Source: Anaerolineae bacterium (lineage in GTDB: Bacteria > Chloroflexota > Anaerolineae > JAFGEY01). Taken from it: a DNA stretch of 20,594 nt. The stretch's first letter is position 1, and every line of letters starts with the position of its first letter. The DNA lies in the NCBI GenBank assembly GCA_016931365.1, contig JAFGEY010000184.1, forward strand, positions 1 through 20,594, written 5' to 3'. Both the position numbers and the translations under genes were made by a program. The notes beneath the pieces were generated by a model that saw only the letters and a program-made list of their open reading frames with translations, did no database searches and had not been told where the DNA came from. Of this stretch, positions 1 through 7,582 are shown in pieces.

Positions 1-962
1 ACCGGCCACTCGTTCATCTCGATGATGCGTCTCAGATCGCGCCGGGTGGGGCCGCCGCCGTGATCGCCGACGCCATACAGCACGGGCATCGCTTTCATAC
101 CGGTGGCCTGAGCGTATTCGGGCAGCGCGTCAGCAATGTCGGGTGAGATGGCGCACATATACCACTGCACGTCGTTAAAAGCCAGCACGCGCGAGCCATC
201 GGGGCCGCGCCACCAATAGAGGTGCGGGCCGACGCTGCCCCGGCAGTGGTAGTAATATTTCACCCCGCCGCGCGTCAAAATAGCAGGGATGGTCGCCGGG
301 TGGCCGAACGTGTCCGGCTCAAAGTCGACCTGCACCGCCTCCGGCCCCAGGCCGAACTTGTCCTGCACGTAGGCGCGGGTGTAGAGCAGGTGGCGGCTGA
401 GGCTCTCGCCGCCGGACATGTTCTTGTCGCACTCGACCCACTGACTGGCGGTGATCTCCCAGCGGCCTTTTTGCACCCGTTTTTGTATCTGTGCGAACAT
501 TTGTGGATTATAGCGTTCGATCAGGTCATAAACTGAAGCCTGATCCTGGCTGAAAATGAAGCCGGGAAACTCGTCCATCAAGGCGAGCATGGTTTGAAAG
601 GTGTCGTTGGTGACGGCGACCGTCTCCGGCCACGACCACATCCAGTTCATATCGATGTGCGCGTGGCTGACGCAGAGCAGGGTGTACGCTTTGGCCGCCT
701 GTCCGACCGGCGCGAGCGCGGCTTCGACCTGGGCGGTCAGCGCGTTGAGATCGACGTTGGGCCGGGTGAGGCCGCCGTCGAGGGCGCGCGCCGCGTCAAG
801 GATCAGGGCCTGCCATTCGCCGGCCTGGTCGGGGTGGATGGTACACAGCCGGTGGGCAAACTGGAGTTGGGCAGTGAGTCGATCCAGGTGCTGTGCATTT
901 TGTTTCGCCTGCTGTTGGATCGACTGCACGGTGCGGTTGAACTGGCTCAGGTACGAGGACAT
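1..962 (-). CDS. GH38 alpha-mannosidase, N-terminal part (runs off the window)
   Basis: The reading frame stays open from an ATG at 962 to the window edge, giving 320 residues of a larger enzyme. GH38 retaining alpha-mannosidases hydrolyse terminal alpha-mannosides using an active-site zinc. The family pattern is visible: SHAHIDMNWMW at residues 99-109 holds zinc ligands His102 and Asp104. EPDTFGHP at about 215-222 holds the likely nucleophile Asp217, and GDHGGGPT at 299-306 holds a further metal-binding His301. About 95 N-terminal residues precede the catalytic domain, as in many bacterial members. An AAAGGAG ribosome binding site (about 971-977) precedes the ATG with good spacing and decides the start. 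No signal peptide is seen, so a cytoplasmic enzyme acting on imported mannosides is likely. The middle and C-terminal domains lie outside. The family is secure; the exact substrate is not known. Confidence 0.93.
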   Translation of the reverse strand, partial: MSSYLSQFNRTVQSIQQQAKQNAQHLDRLTAQLQFAHRLCTIHPDQAGEWQALILDAARALDGGLTRPNVDLNALTAQVEAALAPVGQAAKAYTLLCVSHAHIDMNWMWSWPETVAVTNDTFQTMLALMDEFPGFIFSQDQASVYDLIERYNPQMFAQIQKRVQKGRWEITASQWVECDKNMSGGESLSRHLLYTRAYVQDKFGLGPEAVQVDFEPDTFGHPATIPAILTRGGVKYYYHCRGSVGPHLYWWRGPDGSRVLAFNDVQWYMCAISPDIADALPEYAQATGMKAMPVLYGVGDHGGGPTRRDLRRIIEMNEWP

Positions 963-1109
963 AGTTGGTTCTCCTTTGGACGTCAGTAGGCGCGGTTTCT
1001 CGAATGTACCCATTCGCAACCGCGCATCTGGATCAAGATGTCGAATCGCAATTGGGGGATCGCGGCAAGATTTCTCCGGCTGACCGCCGTCTGCCATCGG
1101 TGGTCTACA

Positions 1110-1133
1110 GTCAAAAGTATAGCATATTTTGAC
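1110..1133. promoter_or_regulatory. Inverted repeat overlapping a possible minus-strand -10 box
   Basis: GTCAAAA (1110-1116) and TTTTGAC (1127-1133) form perfect 7-base arms around a 10-base centre. On the minus strand TATACT (1116-1121) lies inside the repeat and resembles a -10 box for the alpha-mannosidase gene. No convincing -35 box is seen, and the implied leader would be about 145 bases. The symmetry fits a repressor operator, but this is inference. The rest of 963-1170 shows nothing else I can name. Confidence 0.3.
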
Positions 1134-1170
1134 CAATGGGGCGAAATTCGCCCCCGGACTCATTTCATGC

Positions 1171-1176
1171 TATAAT
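1171..1176 (+). promoter_or_regulatory. Likely -10 box for the protease/HD/TyrA-like operon
   Basis: A perfect TATAAT sits 24 bases before the ATG at 1200. The -35 region is weak: the best candidate is TTCGCC at 1147-1152, with an 18-base gap. The box makes the GTG at 1179 an unlikely start codon, because transcription would begin at or after it. Confidence 0.5.
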
Positions 1177-1199
1177 CCGTGCGCAATGAGGTTATAAAC

Positions 1200-1871
1200 A
1201 TGACTTTGGATAACTTGATTTGGCCCATCGCCAGTTTGATCAGCGTGGTGGCGGGCATCACCATTCACGAATTTTCACATGCGTTTTCTGCCGAGCTGCT
1301 CGGCGACCCGACGCCGCGCTACAATGGACGGCTGACGCTCAACCCCCTGGCTCATCTTGATCCGCTGGGGGGAATTATGATTTTGATGAGCGCACTTTCG
1401 GGTCTGGGCTTTGGCTGGGGCAAGCCGGTACCGGTCAACCCGGTCAATCTGCGCTTTGGCCCTCGCGTCGGCCTGGCGATCACTGCTTTTGCCGGGCCGT
1501 TCTCCAATCTGGTTCTGGCGACGTTGGCCGCTGCACCGATCCGGATTGCACTTGTGCTTGGGTCGCCTTTGCCCTATACGCTCAGCGTGATCCTGGCGCT
1601 GGTCGCCCTTGTTAATATTTCTTTGGCAGTGTTCAATATGCTGCCGCTTTTTCCGTTGGATGGATTCAGCGTGCTGCGCGGCTTGTTGAGCCTGATCCGT
1701 GCCAACTGGGCTTACCAGGTTGGCAGTTTCCTGGATCGATTCCAGGCTTACGGCCCAATCATCTTGCTGCTGCTGATCGGGTCCGGCTGGATTTTTCGGG
1801 GAACGAGCCTGCTCGGCCTGATCTTGAGCCCGTTGACCAACCTGCTGAGTCGTGTGATCATCGGATTCTAG
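1200..1871 (+). CDS. Site-2-type M50 zinc metalloprotease, integral membrane
   Basis: This 223-residue polytopic membrane protein belongs to the site-2 protease (M50) family of intramembrane zinc proteases. HEFSH at residues 23-27 is the HExxH motif (His23, Glu24, His27). FNMLPLFPLDG at 145-155 is the second family motif, whose Asp154 completes the zinc site. LNPLAHLDPLG at 48-58 is also typical of the short bacterial members. Several hydrophobic segments span about 5-25, 92-120, 125-150 and 187-215. There is no PDZ or CBS domain, so this is the minimal form. I chose the ATG at 1200 over an in-frame GTG at 1179 because a TATAAT box at 1171-1176 abuts the GTG. The HD gene follows after three bases, so the two are probably co-translated. 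The natural substrate cannot be read from sequence. Confidence 0.9.
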   Translation: MTLDNLIWPIASLISVVAGITIHEFSHAFSAELLGDPTPRYNGRLTLNPLAHLDPLGGIMILMSALSGLGFGWGKPVPVNPVNLRFGPRVGLAITAFAGPFSNLVLATLAAAPIRIALVLGSPLPYTLSVILALVALVNISLAVFNMLPLFPLDGFSVLRGLLSLIRANWAYQVGSFLDRFQAYGPIILLLLIGSGWIFRGTSLLGLILSPLTNLLSRVIIGF

Positions 1872-1874
1872 GCT

Positions 1875-2378
1875 GTGTTCAGATCGGTGCTGTATCGCGC
1901 CGGACAGTTTTTTAGAGGGCTGTTTGCTCAAGTCCGCCCGGATGAGGAAGTGCTGGTTCAAGCGTGGCTTTCACCCGCCGAAAAGGCGATCTTTGATCGG
2001 ATGCCGCGCAGAGATCGACGGCACAGCCTGGACGTGTTTTATACGTTGCGCGACGCCGGGTACGGCGACAGTATTTTGTTAAAAGCGGCGCTGCTGCACG
2101 ATGCGGGAAAATCGGACCGGCGCTTGACCCTGGTTCACCGCGTGGCGGTGGTCTTGTTGCGCCGCCGGGCGTCGGGCTTGCTCGAACGGTGGGCGCGGGA
2201 CGGACGTGGCTGGAAGGCCGGTTTTGCCATCCACGTCGATCACCCTAAAGCTGCTGCGCGGATGGCCGCATACGCTGGCAGCGATCCCGAGGTTGTCGAT
2301 CTGATTCACAAACACCAGGCTCACCCCGCGTCCGACGAGCGGGTGCGAATTTTCCAGTGGGCCGATGGACAAAATTAA
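1875..2378 (+). CDS. HD-domain protein (putative phosphohydrolase)
   Basis: This is a 167-residue protein with a GTG start three bases after the protease stop and no clear ribosome binding site, so it probably relies on translational coupling. The central part has the HD metal-binding pattern: His50 in RRHSLDV, the His75-Asp76 pair in LLHDAGKS, His residues at about 120-123 and 145-147, and a late Asp164. HD proteins of this size usually hydrolyse phosphate esters of nucleotides or related molecules, but nothing here fixes the substrate. The N-terminal 30 residues are basic and mildly hydrophobic and could touch the membrane. The next gene starts 15 bases downstream, so this is one operon. 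The domain call is good; the function is unknown. Confidence 0.8.
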   Translation: MFRSVLYRAGQFFRGLFAQVRPDEEVLVQAWLSPAEKAIFDRMPRRDRRHSLDVFYTLRDAGYGDSILLKAALLHDAGKSDRRLTLVHRVAVVLLRRRASGLLERWARDGRGWKAGFAIHVDHPKAAARMAAYAGSDPEVVDLIHKHQAHPASDERVRIFQWADGQN

Positions 2379-2393
2379 AGAGGAGGTCACTAC

Positions 2394-3362
2394 ATGGCAG
2401 CTAAACCCGTTATTACCATTATCGGCACCGGCCTGATCGGCACTTCGATCGGCCTGGCCATCCACCAGGCGCGGGGTGAAGAGATTGAGTTGGTCGGGCA
2501 CGACAAGGATATCGGTGTGGCCCAGGCCGCGAAACGGATGGGCGCGGTGCACAAGGTCGAACGCAATTTGTTTGCGGCATGCGCCCAGGCCGACATGATC
2601 GTGATGGCTATTTCTGCTTCGGGGATCAAGGAGACGCTGGAACTGGTGGCCCACGATCTCAAGGCGGGCTGCGTGATCACCGACACGGCCAGCCTCAAGG
2701 TGCCGGTGCTCAAGTGGGCCGATCAGCTTTTGCCCGACGAAGTGAGTTTTGTTGGCGGCGATCCGATCCTGTTCGGCGACGAGGCGGGCATCGAGTCGGC
2801 CAAGCCGGACCTGTTTGCCAAGAAAATGTACTGCCTGACCCCGTCGGCCAAGGCCTCGTCGGAGGCAGTCAAGCTGGTGACGGATATGGTGGCCATGCTG
2901 GGCGCGATCCCGCACTATATCGACCCCTACGAGCATGACGGACTGATCGGCGGCACCGAGCATCTGGCCGACGTGATCGCGGCGACTTTTTTGGGCGCGC
3001 TCACCTCGTCGGGCGGCTGGCGCGATATGCGCCGCGTGTGCGGGGCAACTTTTGATCGCGTGACCTGTTTTTCGATGCAAGATGTGACCGAATATCGCGA
3101 CCGGGCGTTGATGAACAAGGAAAACGTGGTCCGCTGGATCGATGCGTTGCAGAACGAGTTGTTCAAATTCCGAACGATGATCGAGCAGGGCGATCCGGAT
3201 GCGATCGAGCGCTATTACCGGGAACAGATGGCCGCACGCGCCGAATGGCTCGAGGCTTTTTCGACGCAGAGCTGGGATGGCGCGCAAAAATCCGAGCTTC
3301 CTACTGCGGGCGAGATGATGGGCCAGATGTTCTTTGGCGGGCTGGCAGGCAAGCGCAAGTAA
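2394..3362 (+). CDS. TyrA-like NAD-dependent dehydrogenase, catalytic His replaced
   Basis: This 322-residue protein has a strong AGAGGAGG ribosome binding site before its ATG. The N-terminal Rossmann motif GTGLIG (residues 11-16) and Asp37 at the end of the second strand suggest NAD rather than NADP. The layout follows prephenate/arogenate dehydrogenases: TDTASLK (97-102), a GGxP loop (121-124), a CLTP segment (147-150), then the helical dimerisation domain with EHL (189-191) and an RDMRRVCGA segment (210-218) like the substrate-binding Arg region of TyrA. TyrA normally has GGHP with a catalytic His; here it is GGDP, with Asp123. The usual SHLPH is EHLAD. The fold is therefore TyrA-like but the reaction is uncertain: it may be a divergent prephenate/arogenate dehydrogenase or act on another acid. 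No other aromatic amino acid gene is nearby. Confidence 0.78.
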   Translation: MAAKPVITIIGTGLIGTSIGLAIHQARGEEIELVGHDKDIGVAQAAKRMGAVHKVERNLFAACAQADMIVMAISASGIKETLELVAHDLKAGCVITDTASLKVPVLKWADQLLPDEVSFVGGDPILFGDEAGIESAKPDLFAKKMYCLTPSAKASSEAVKLVTDMVAMLGAIPHYIDPYEHDGLIGGTEHLADVIAATFLGALTSSGGWRDMRRVCGATFDRVTCFSMQDVTEYRDRALMNKENVVRWIDALQNELFKFRTMIEQGDPDAIERYYREQMAARAEWLEAFSTQSWDGAQKSELPTAGEMMGQMFFGGLAGKRK

Positions 3363-3371
3363 AGCGAATAG

Positions 3372-3457
3372 CTTCCCGGAAGCTGGCAACAGGCAATGCG
3401 CAGCATTGCACGTCGCACGCATTGCATGTTGCCCGAGTTGCAGGATCTGCCGGGAAG
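3372..3457. repeat. Nested inverted-repeat element (hairpin-forming intergenic repeat)
   Basis: This element fills most of the gap between the TyrA-like and GT-C genes. The outer arms CTTCCCGG (3372-3379) and CCGGGAAG (3450-3457) match perfectly. The inner arms at 3386-3400 and 3418-3432 match in 14 of 15 positions. A third palindrome, GCAATGC-GCA-GCATTGC, occupies 3393-3409, and GCATTGCA(C/T)G is repeated directly. There is no T-run after it, so it does not look like an intrinsic terminator. It resembles small REP/MITE-like elements, but no copy elsewhere in the window confirms that. Confidence 0.6.
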
Positions 3458-3475
3458 TAAATAAAGCGATGTGAT

Positions 3476-6301
3476 GTGAAAAAAGGTCAATGGGTTGTCC
3501 TTGCGCTTTGCTTGTTCTCCTTTGCGCGGGGCGTGTATGGGCTGGGCGACCAGAGTTTGTGGTGGGACGAAAGTCTGAGCCACTATCGGGCGACCAAGCC
3601 CTTTTCTTTTATCCTCTCCAATCGAATTATGATCCCGTCCGGCGAGGCCGAGGTGTTGTCGATCGACAATCACCCGCCACTGTATTTTGCGCTCTTACGG
3701 ACGGCGATCCTGGCTGCCGGTGACAGCGAGTTTGCGCTGCGCTTTCTCTCGGCGGCAGCGGGCGCGTTGATCGTTCCTCTGCTGTACCTGTGCGGCGTTC
3801 GCCTGTTCGATCGATGGAGCGGTGTGCTGGCGGCGCTGATCGCGGCGCTCTCACCTTTTTATCTGTGGTACAGCCAGGAGGCGCGGCCCTACACCCTGGC
3901 GACATTTCTGGGAGTGCTCTCGTTCTACGCGCTGCTGCGACTGCTCGACGTGCACGGACGAGACGATCTCGCGCATCAAAACGCGCGCGCGCGATCGGCG
4001 GGCTGGGGCCTCGTCTACGTGATCGCTGTAGCTTTGATGCTGGCCACCCACTATCACACTTTTTTGCTCTTGCTGGCGCAGGGATCGATCTGGCTGATCA
4101 GCCTCGTCAAGGGGCGGCGGCCGCTGCTGGGCTGGGTGTTTGGGGTGACCTTGTTCGTCGCCGGGGTGATGCTCATCTGGGGCTGGTCGGCGATGCCTCC
4201 GCAGAGCGACGCGTCGGGTTATCGATTTGTGCCTCTGCCCGCGCTGCTGCGCGACGTATTGCACGCCTTTACCCTTGGCCTCTCTGCCGACGCGCTGGTC
4301 GGCGTGCGCTGGGCGGCGATCGGCTTGGCCCTGGCTTCGACAGCGCTGCTGATGGTGTCCTGCCGGACGCCACGGATGCACGCGCTCTATGTCCTGATCG
4401 GTTTTCTGGGGCCTGGCGCCGCGATGTTTGTCCTTTCTCTGGTGCACCCGGCCTACCTCGGCTCGCGTCATTTGATGTTTGCCAGCCCCTTTTATTATCT
4501 GCTGCTGGCGGGCGGCGTGGCTCGATCGGGGCACGTTCGCTTGGGCCGCCGTTTGAGCCTGGCCTGGCCGTTCGCCGGCGCGCTGGCCGTTGTACTGGCC
4601 GGAATGTCGGTTTCGGACGTCGCTTATCGCACCGATCCGCAATATGCCAAAGAAGATCACCGCAGTTGGGGGCGCTACCTGAGCGAGCGCATCCGGCCCG
4701 ACGATGGGGTGCTCGTCATTCCGGCGCCGATCTTTGACTTGTACGAGTATTACGTGCAGACCAGCGCGGCGCACATCGAACTGCCGCTCTTTGGGCAGCC
4801 GGCGGAGATGACCTATGTCGCACTGGAAAAGTGGGCCGGGCAATATGACCGCCTCTGGGTTGCCTATTCATCGACTCCGGGCTGGGCCAATGAGGGCAAC
4901 ATCGTGCTGCATTGGCTGGAAGCTAATGCGCGTCGCGCGTCACTGGTCACATTCGACAGTCCATCCGTAGTGCTGCAAGCGCACGCTTTTTACACCCGTT
5001 TGCCGGTGGTCGACGCACTGCCGGACGGCGCAAGCGTGATTGGTCTGGGTTTTGAGGATCAGCTCGCACTGCCTGGGCTAAGCCTGCCCGTCCAGGGCGT
5101 TGTCTCCGGAAAATCGCTGCCGCTGACCCTTTACTGGCGTGCGCAGCAACCTCTGGTTCGCCCTTACCGGCTGACCCTGGCCTTGAGGGATGATGACGGC
5201 CTGGTCTGGGCGTCGATGGATACGTCGCCGCTGCAGGGTGCGTATCCCACCACGCAGTGGCCCGTCGATACACTGATTCGCGACCCGATCGACCTCGATC
5301 TGCTACCCGGCGTGCCGCCCGGTCGCTACCAGCTTGTCCTTTCTGTCTATCCATCCGACGGCGGTGTGGCGCTGGCGGCGCGCCGCCTGGAAGATGGTTC
5401 GCTGCAAGGCCTCATCGTGGCGATCGGTGAAGTCGAGGTTGTGTCCGGCGGCGCATCAGATGGACGGTTGCCGTCGGGAGTGCGGCCAGCGCGTTTTCCT
5501 GACGGCGGTTTACAGATTTTAGGATATCGATACGATATAATACATCGTATTCCTGGCGACGTGCTGGCCTTGCATTTGTACTGGCAGGCCAAGCGGACGC
5601 TCTGGCAGGACCAGTCATTTACGGTGCAGCTCGTCGATGGCAGTGGAAATGTTGCCGCCGCCCGCACTTTTGCGGTTTCCTCCCGCTATCCCGCCAGCGC
5701 GTGGGCCAAAGGCGAGTTGATCTGGGGCCAGTACCGTTTTCGCATCCCGGCGACGGCAGCAGCAGGCGAATACCGTCTCTATCTCGCATCCGGCGAGGCA
5801 TCCGGACGTCGGCGAATTTCATTGGGCACGTTGGCCGTCGATGCGCCGGACGAGAGCCGCGTGTTTGAGGTGCCGCCGATGCAGCATACGCTCAATGTCA
5901 ATTTTGACGACCGGATCGAACTTTTGGGATACGATCTGGATACAGATACGGTGCGGCCCGGCGGAGTGGTGTCGTACACGCTCTACTGGCGCGCGCTGCA
6001 AGACATTCAACTCGACTATACCGTGTTCAACCACCTCGTCGCCGCCGATGACGGGGTGTGGGGACAGTGGGATGGCCAGCCGCAGGGTGGCGCGATGCCC
6101 ACCACGCGCTGGGTGCCGGGCCAGGTGATCGCCGACCCGCGCCGGGTTCCTGTCGCTGCCGATGCGCCCGCCGGCCCATTGCACCCTACAGTGGGGCTGT
6201 ACGACGCGCGTACGATGCTGCGGCTGCCCTTGCGCGATGAGCAGGGGAATGTGGCCGGCGATTACATTACTTTGATTGAGGTCCAGGTACGAACCGAATG
6301 A
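3476..6301 (+). CDS. GT-C family glycosyltransferase with three C-terminal beta-sandwich repeats
   Basis: This 941-residue protein has two parts. Residues 1 to about 390 are a polytopic GT-C enzyme of the ArnT/PMT-like (RgtA/B/C/D-like) group. A hydrophobic first helix is followed by WWDESLSHY with the acidic Asp31-Glu32 pair in the first external loop, then DNHPPLYF, SQEARPYT and many hydrophobic segments. Such enzymes transfer sugars from polyprenyl-phosphate donors outside the membrane. The rest is soluble and predicted extracytoplasmic. It holds three divergent copies of a beta-rich module, each with a YW(R/Q)A core at about residues 553, 701 and 837, roughly 140-150 residues apart. The GTG start lacks a strong ribosome binding site; no better in-frame start is seen. 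The gene overlaps the following GT4 gene by four bases. The donor and acceptor are unknown. Confidence 0.85.
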   Translation: MKKGQWVVLALCLFSFARGVYGLGDQSLWWDESLSHYRATKPFSFILSNRIMIPSGEAEVLSIDNHPPLYFALLRTAILAAGDSEFALRFLSAAAGALIVPLLYLCGVRLFDRWSGVLAALIAALSPFYLWYSQEARPYTLATFLGVLSFYALLRLLDVHGRDDLAHQNARARSAGWGLVYVIAVALMLATHYHTFLLLLAQGSIWLISLVKGRRPLLGWVFGVTLFVAGVMLIWGWSAMPPQSDASGYRFVPLPALLRDVLHAFTLGLSADALVGVRWAAIGLALASTALLMVSCRTPRMHALYVLIGFLGPGAAMFVLSLVHPAYLGSRHLMFASPFYYLLLAGGVARSGHVRLGRRLSLAWPFAGALAVVLAGMSVSDVAYRTDPQYAKEDHRSWGRYLSERIRPDDGVLVIPAPIFDLYEYYVQTSAAHIELPLFGQPAEMTYVALEKWAGQYDRLWVAYSSTPGWANEGNIVLHWLEANARRASLVTFDSPSVVLQAHAFYTRLPVVDALPDGASVIGLGFEDQLALPGLSLPVQGVVSGKSLPLTLYWRAQQPLVRPYRLTLALRDDDGLVWASMDTSPLQGAYPTTQWPVDTLIRDPIDLDLLPGVPPGRYQLVLSVYPSDGGVALAARRLEDGSLQGLIVAIGEVEVVSGGASDGRLPSGVRPARFPDGGLQILGYRYDIIHRIPGDVLALHLYWQAKRTLWQDQSFTVQLVDGSGNVAAARTFAVSSRYPASAWAKGELIWGQYRFRIPATAAAGEYRLYLASGEASGRRRISLGTLAVDAPDESRVFEVPPMQHTLNVNFDDRIELLGYDLDTDTVRPGGVVSYTLYWRALQDIQLDYTVFNHLVAADDGVWGQWDGQPQGGAMPTTRWVPGQVIADPRRVPVAADAPAGPLHPTVGLYDARTMLRLPLRDEQGNVAGDYITLIEVQVRTE

Positions 6302-7536
6302 GACAACTGCCCACCCGATCTGACCCTGAAAACCCGCTGTACAATGTGCTGATGATCGCGCCGACGATGTTTTTTGCCGATTACGGCTCGCATGTGCGCA
6401 TTCTCGAAGAGGCGGTCAATTTGCGCGCGTTGGGCCACCGGGTGACGATCCTGGCTTACCCCAACGGGCGCGATGTGGCTGGGCTAAACGTGCTGCGCTG
6501 CTGGGGCGTGCCGTTCAATTACCGGATCGTCGTCGGCTCGTCGCGGCACAAGTTTTACCTCGATGCGATGCTCGGCCTCAAGGGCCTGGAGGCGATGTTC
6601 AAGGAGCGGCCTGACGTGATTCACGGTCACCTGCACGAGGGCGCGTTGATCGGCAAGGTGTTGAGCCTGCTGTGGGGCGTGCCGCTGGTGATGGATTTCC
6701 AGGGCAGTATGACCGGCGAGATGGTCGATCACCATTTTCTCAAGGCTGGCAGTGCCTGGTTCAAGCCATTTCGCTGGCTCGAAACGCGCATCGTGCATTG
6801 GGCAGACGTGATCGTGACCAGCTCGCACAACGGCACCGACCTGTTGAGCGCCCAGTTTGGCCGCGCCAACGGTGACGTGCACACGATCTCGGACTGTGTC
6901 AACCCCGAGGTTTTTCGGCCCGGTCTGCTTGAGCCGGAAGAACGCGCGCGGCTGCGCGAGGAGCATGGCATCCCCGCCAACGCGCAAGTGGTGGTTTATC
7001 TGGGCCTGCTCGCCGATTACCAGGGCGTCCCGCAGTTGATCCAGGCCGCGCGGCAAGTGCTCCAGCGCCATCCCGAAACCTATTTTCTGCTCTTCGGCTG
7101 GCCGAGTATCGAGCACTACCAGGCGATGGCGGCAGCAGCGGGTGTCGCTGAGCGGGTCTTTTTTCCGGGCTTGGTGCCCTACGAGCAGGTGCCGGTCAAA
7201 CTGACGCTGGGCGACATTGCCGTTGCGCCCAAGCTTTCGGCCACCGAGGGCGCGGGCAAAATCCTCAACTATATGGCGATGGGGTTGCCCGTAGTCGCCT
7301 TTGACACGCCGGTGAGCTGCGAATACCTGGGCAACTGCGGCACCCAGGCTGCGCCTGGCGACGTGGATCAGTTCGCCCAGGAGTTGCTCTTTCTGCTCGA
7401 CAATCCTGTCGAGGTGCGCGCCCGGGGTGAATATCTGCGCCAGCGCATCCTGGATCACTTTACCTGGCGGCAGGGCGCACAAAAAATCGTTGACGTGTAC
7501 AAAAAGGTTTGTCCGCGCCCGCGAAGCATGTTATAA
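6298..7536 (+). CDS. GT4 family glycosyltransferase
   Basis: This 412-residue protein has the GT-B fold of retaining GT4 enzymes, which move a sugar from a nucleotide donor at the cytoplasmic face. The N-terminal half shows a glycine/His acceptor region (ADYGSHVRI at about 30), IHGHLHEGA near residue 105 and a Rossmann-like layout. The C-terminal half starts near VVVYLGLLADYQGV (about 235). It carries the donor-binding EGAGKILNYMAMGLP (from Glu317), with Asn-Tyr where many family members have Glu, and Glu342 in SCEYLG. No transmembrane segment is seen. The ATG overlaps the stop of the GT-C gene (ATGA), implying coupled translation and a shared pathway. The gene ends in a TTATAA that forms part of the next promoter. 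The sugar and acceptor cannot be told from sequence. Confidence 0.9.
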   Translation: MRQLPTRSDPENPLYNVLMIAPTMFFADYGSHVRILEEAVNLRALGHRVTILAYPNGRDVAGLNVLRCWGVPFNYRIVVGSSRHKFYLDAMLGLKGLEAMFKERPDVIHGHLHEGALIGKVLSLLWGVPLVMDFQGSMTGEMVDHHFLKAGSAWFKPFRWLETRIVHWADVIVTSSHNGTDLLSAQFGRANGDVHTISDCVNPEVFRPGLLEPEERARLREEHGIPANAQVVVYLGLLADYQGVPQLIQAARQVLQRHPETYFLLFGWPSIEHYQAMAAAAGVAERVFFPGLVPYEQVPVKLTLGDIAVAPKLSATEGAGKILNYMAMGLPVVAFDTPVSCEYLGNCGTQAAPGDVDQFAQELLFLLDNPVEVRARGEYLRQRILDHFTWRQGAQKIVDVYKKVCPRPRSML

Positions 7537-7537
7537 T
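7509..7537 (+). promoter_or_regulatory. Sigma70-type promoter for the export permease and downstream genes
   Basis: TTGTCC (7509-7514) and a perfect TATAAT (7532-7537) are separated by 17 bases. The predicted start near 7544 leaves a leader of about 40 bases before the ATG at 7583. The promoter overlaps the last codons of the GT4 gene, so the permease and following genes may be expressed separately from the glycosyltransferases. Confidence 0.65.
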
Positions 7538-7582
7538 CCGCGTTCGCACGCGATATGGACGGAAAGGCAGTATAGGGCGCTT

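Noticed and set aside
3371..3383. GCTTCC-C-GGAAGC as a terminator after the TyrA-like gene
   Set aside because: The stem is short and no T-run follows.
2079..3422. A 447-residue open frame on the minus strand
   Set aside because: It lies opposite the HD and TyrA-like genes, is His/Arg/Ala-rich with no recognisable domain, and has no ribosome binding site. It is a mirror frame of GC-rich coding DNA.
3851..4843. A 330-residue open frame on the minus strand
   Set aside because: Antisense to the GT-C gene, with low-complexity Gln/Arg/His composition and no domain.
6484..7482. A 332-residue open frame on the minus strand
   Set aside because: Antisense to the GT4 gene; composition and lack of motifs point to a shadow frame.
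7427..7582. N-terminal extension of the export permease
   Set aside because: It would overlap the GT4 gene by about 110 bases and contain the promoter; the ATG at 7583 begins where Wzm-like proteins usually begin.
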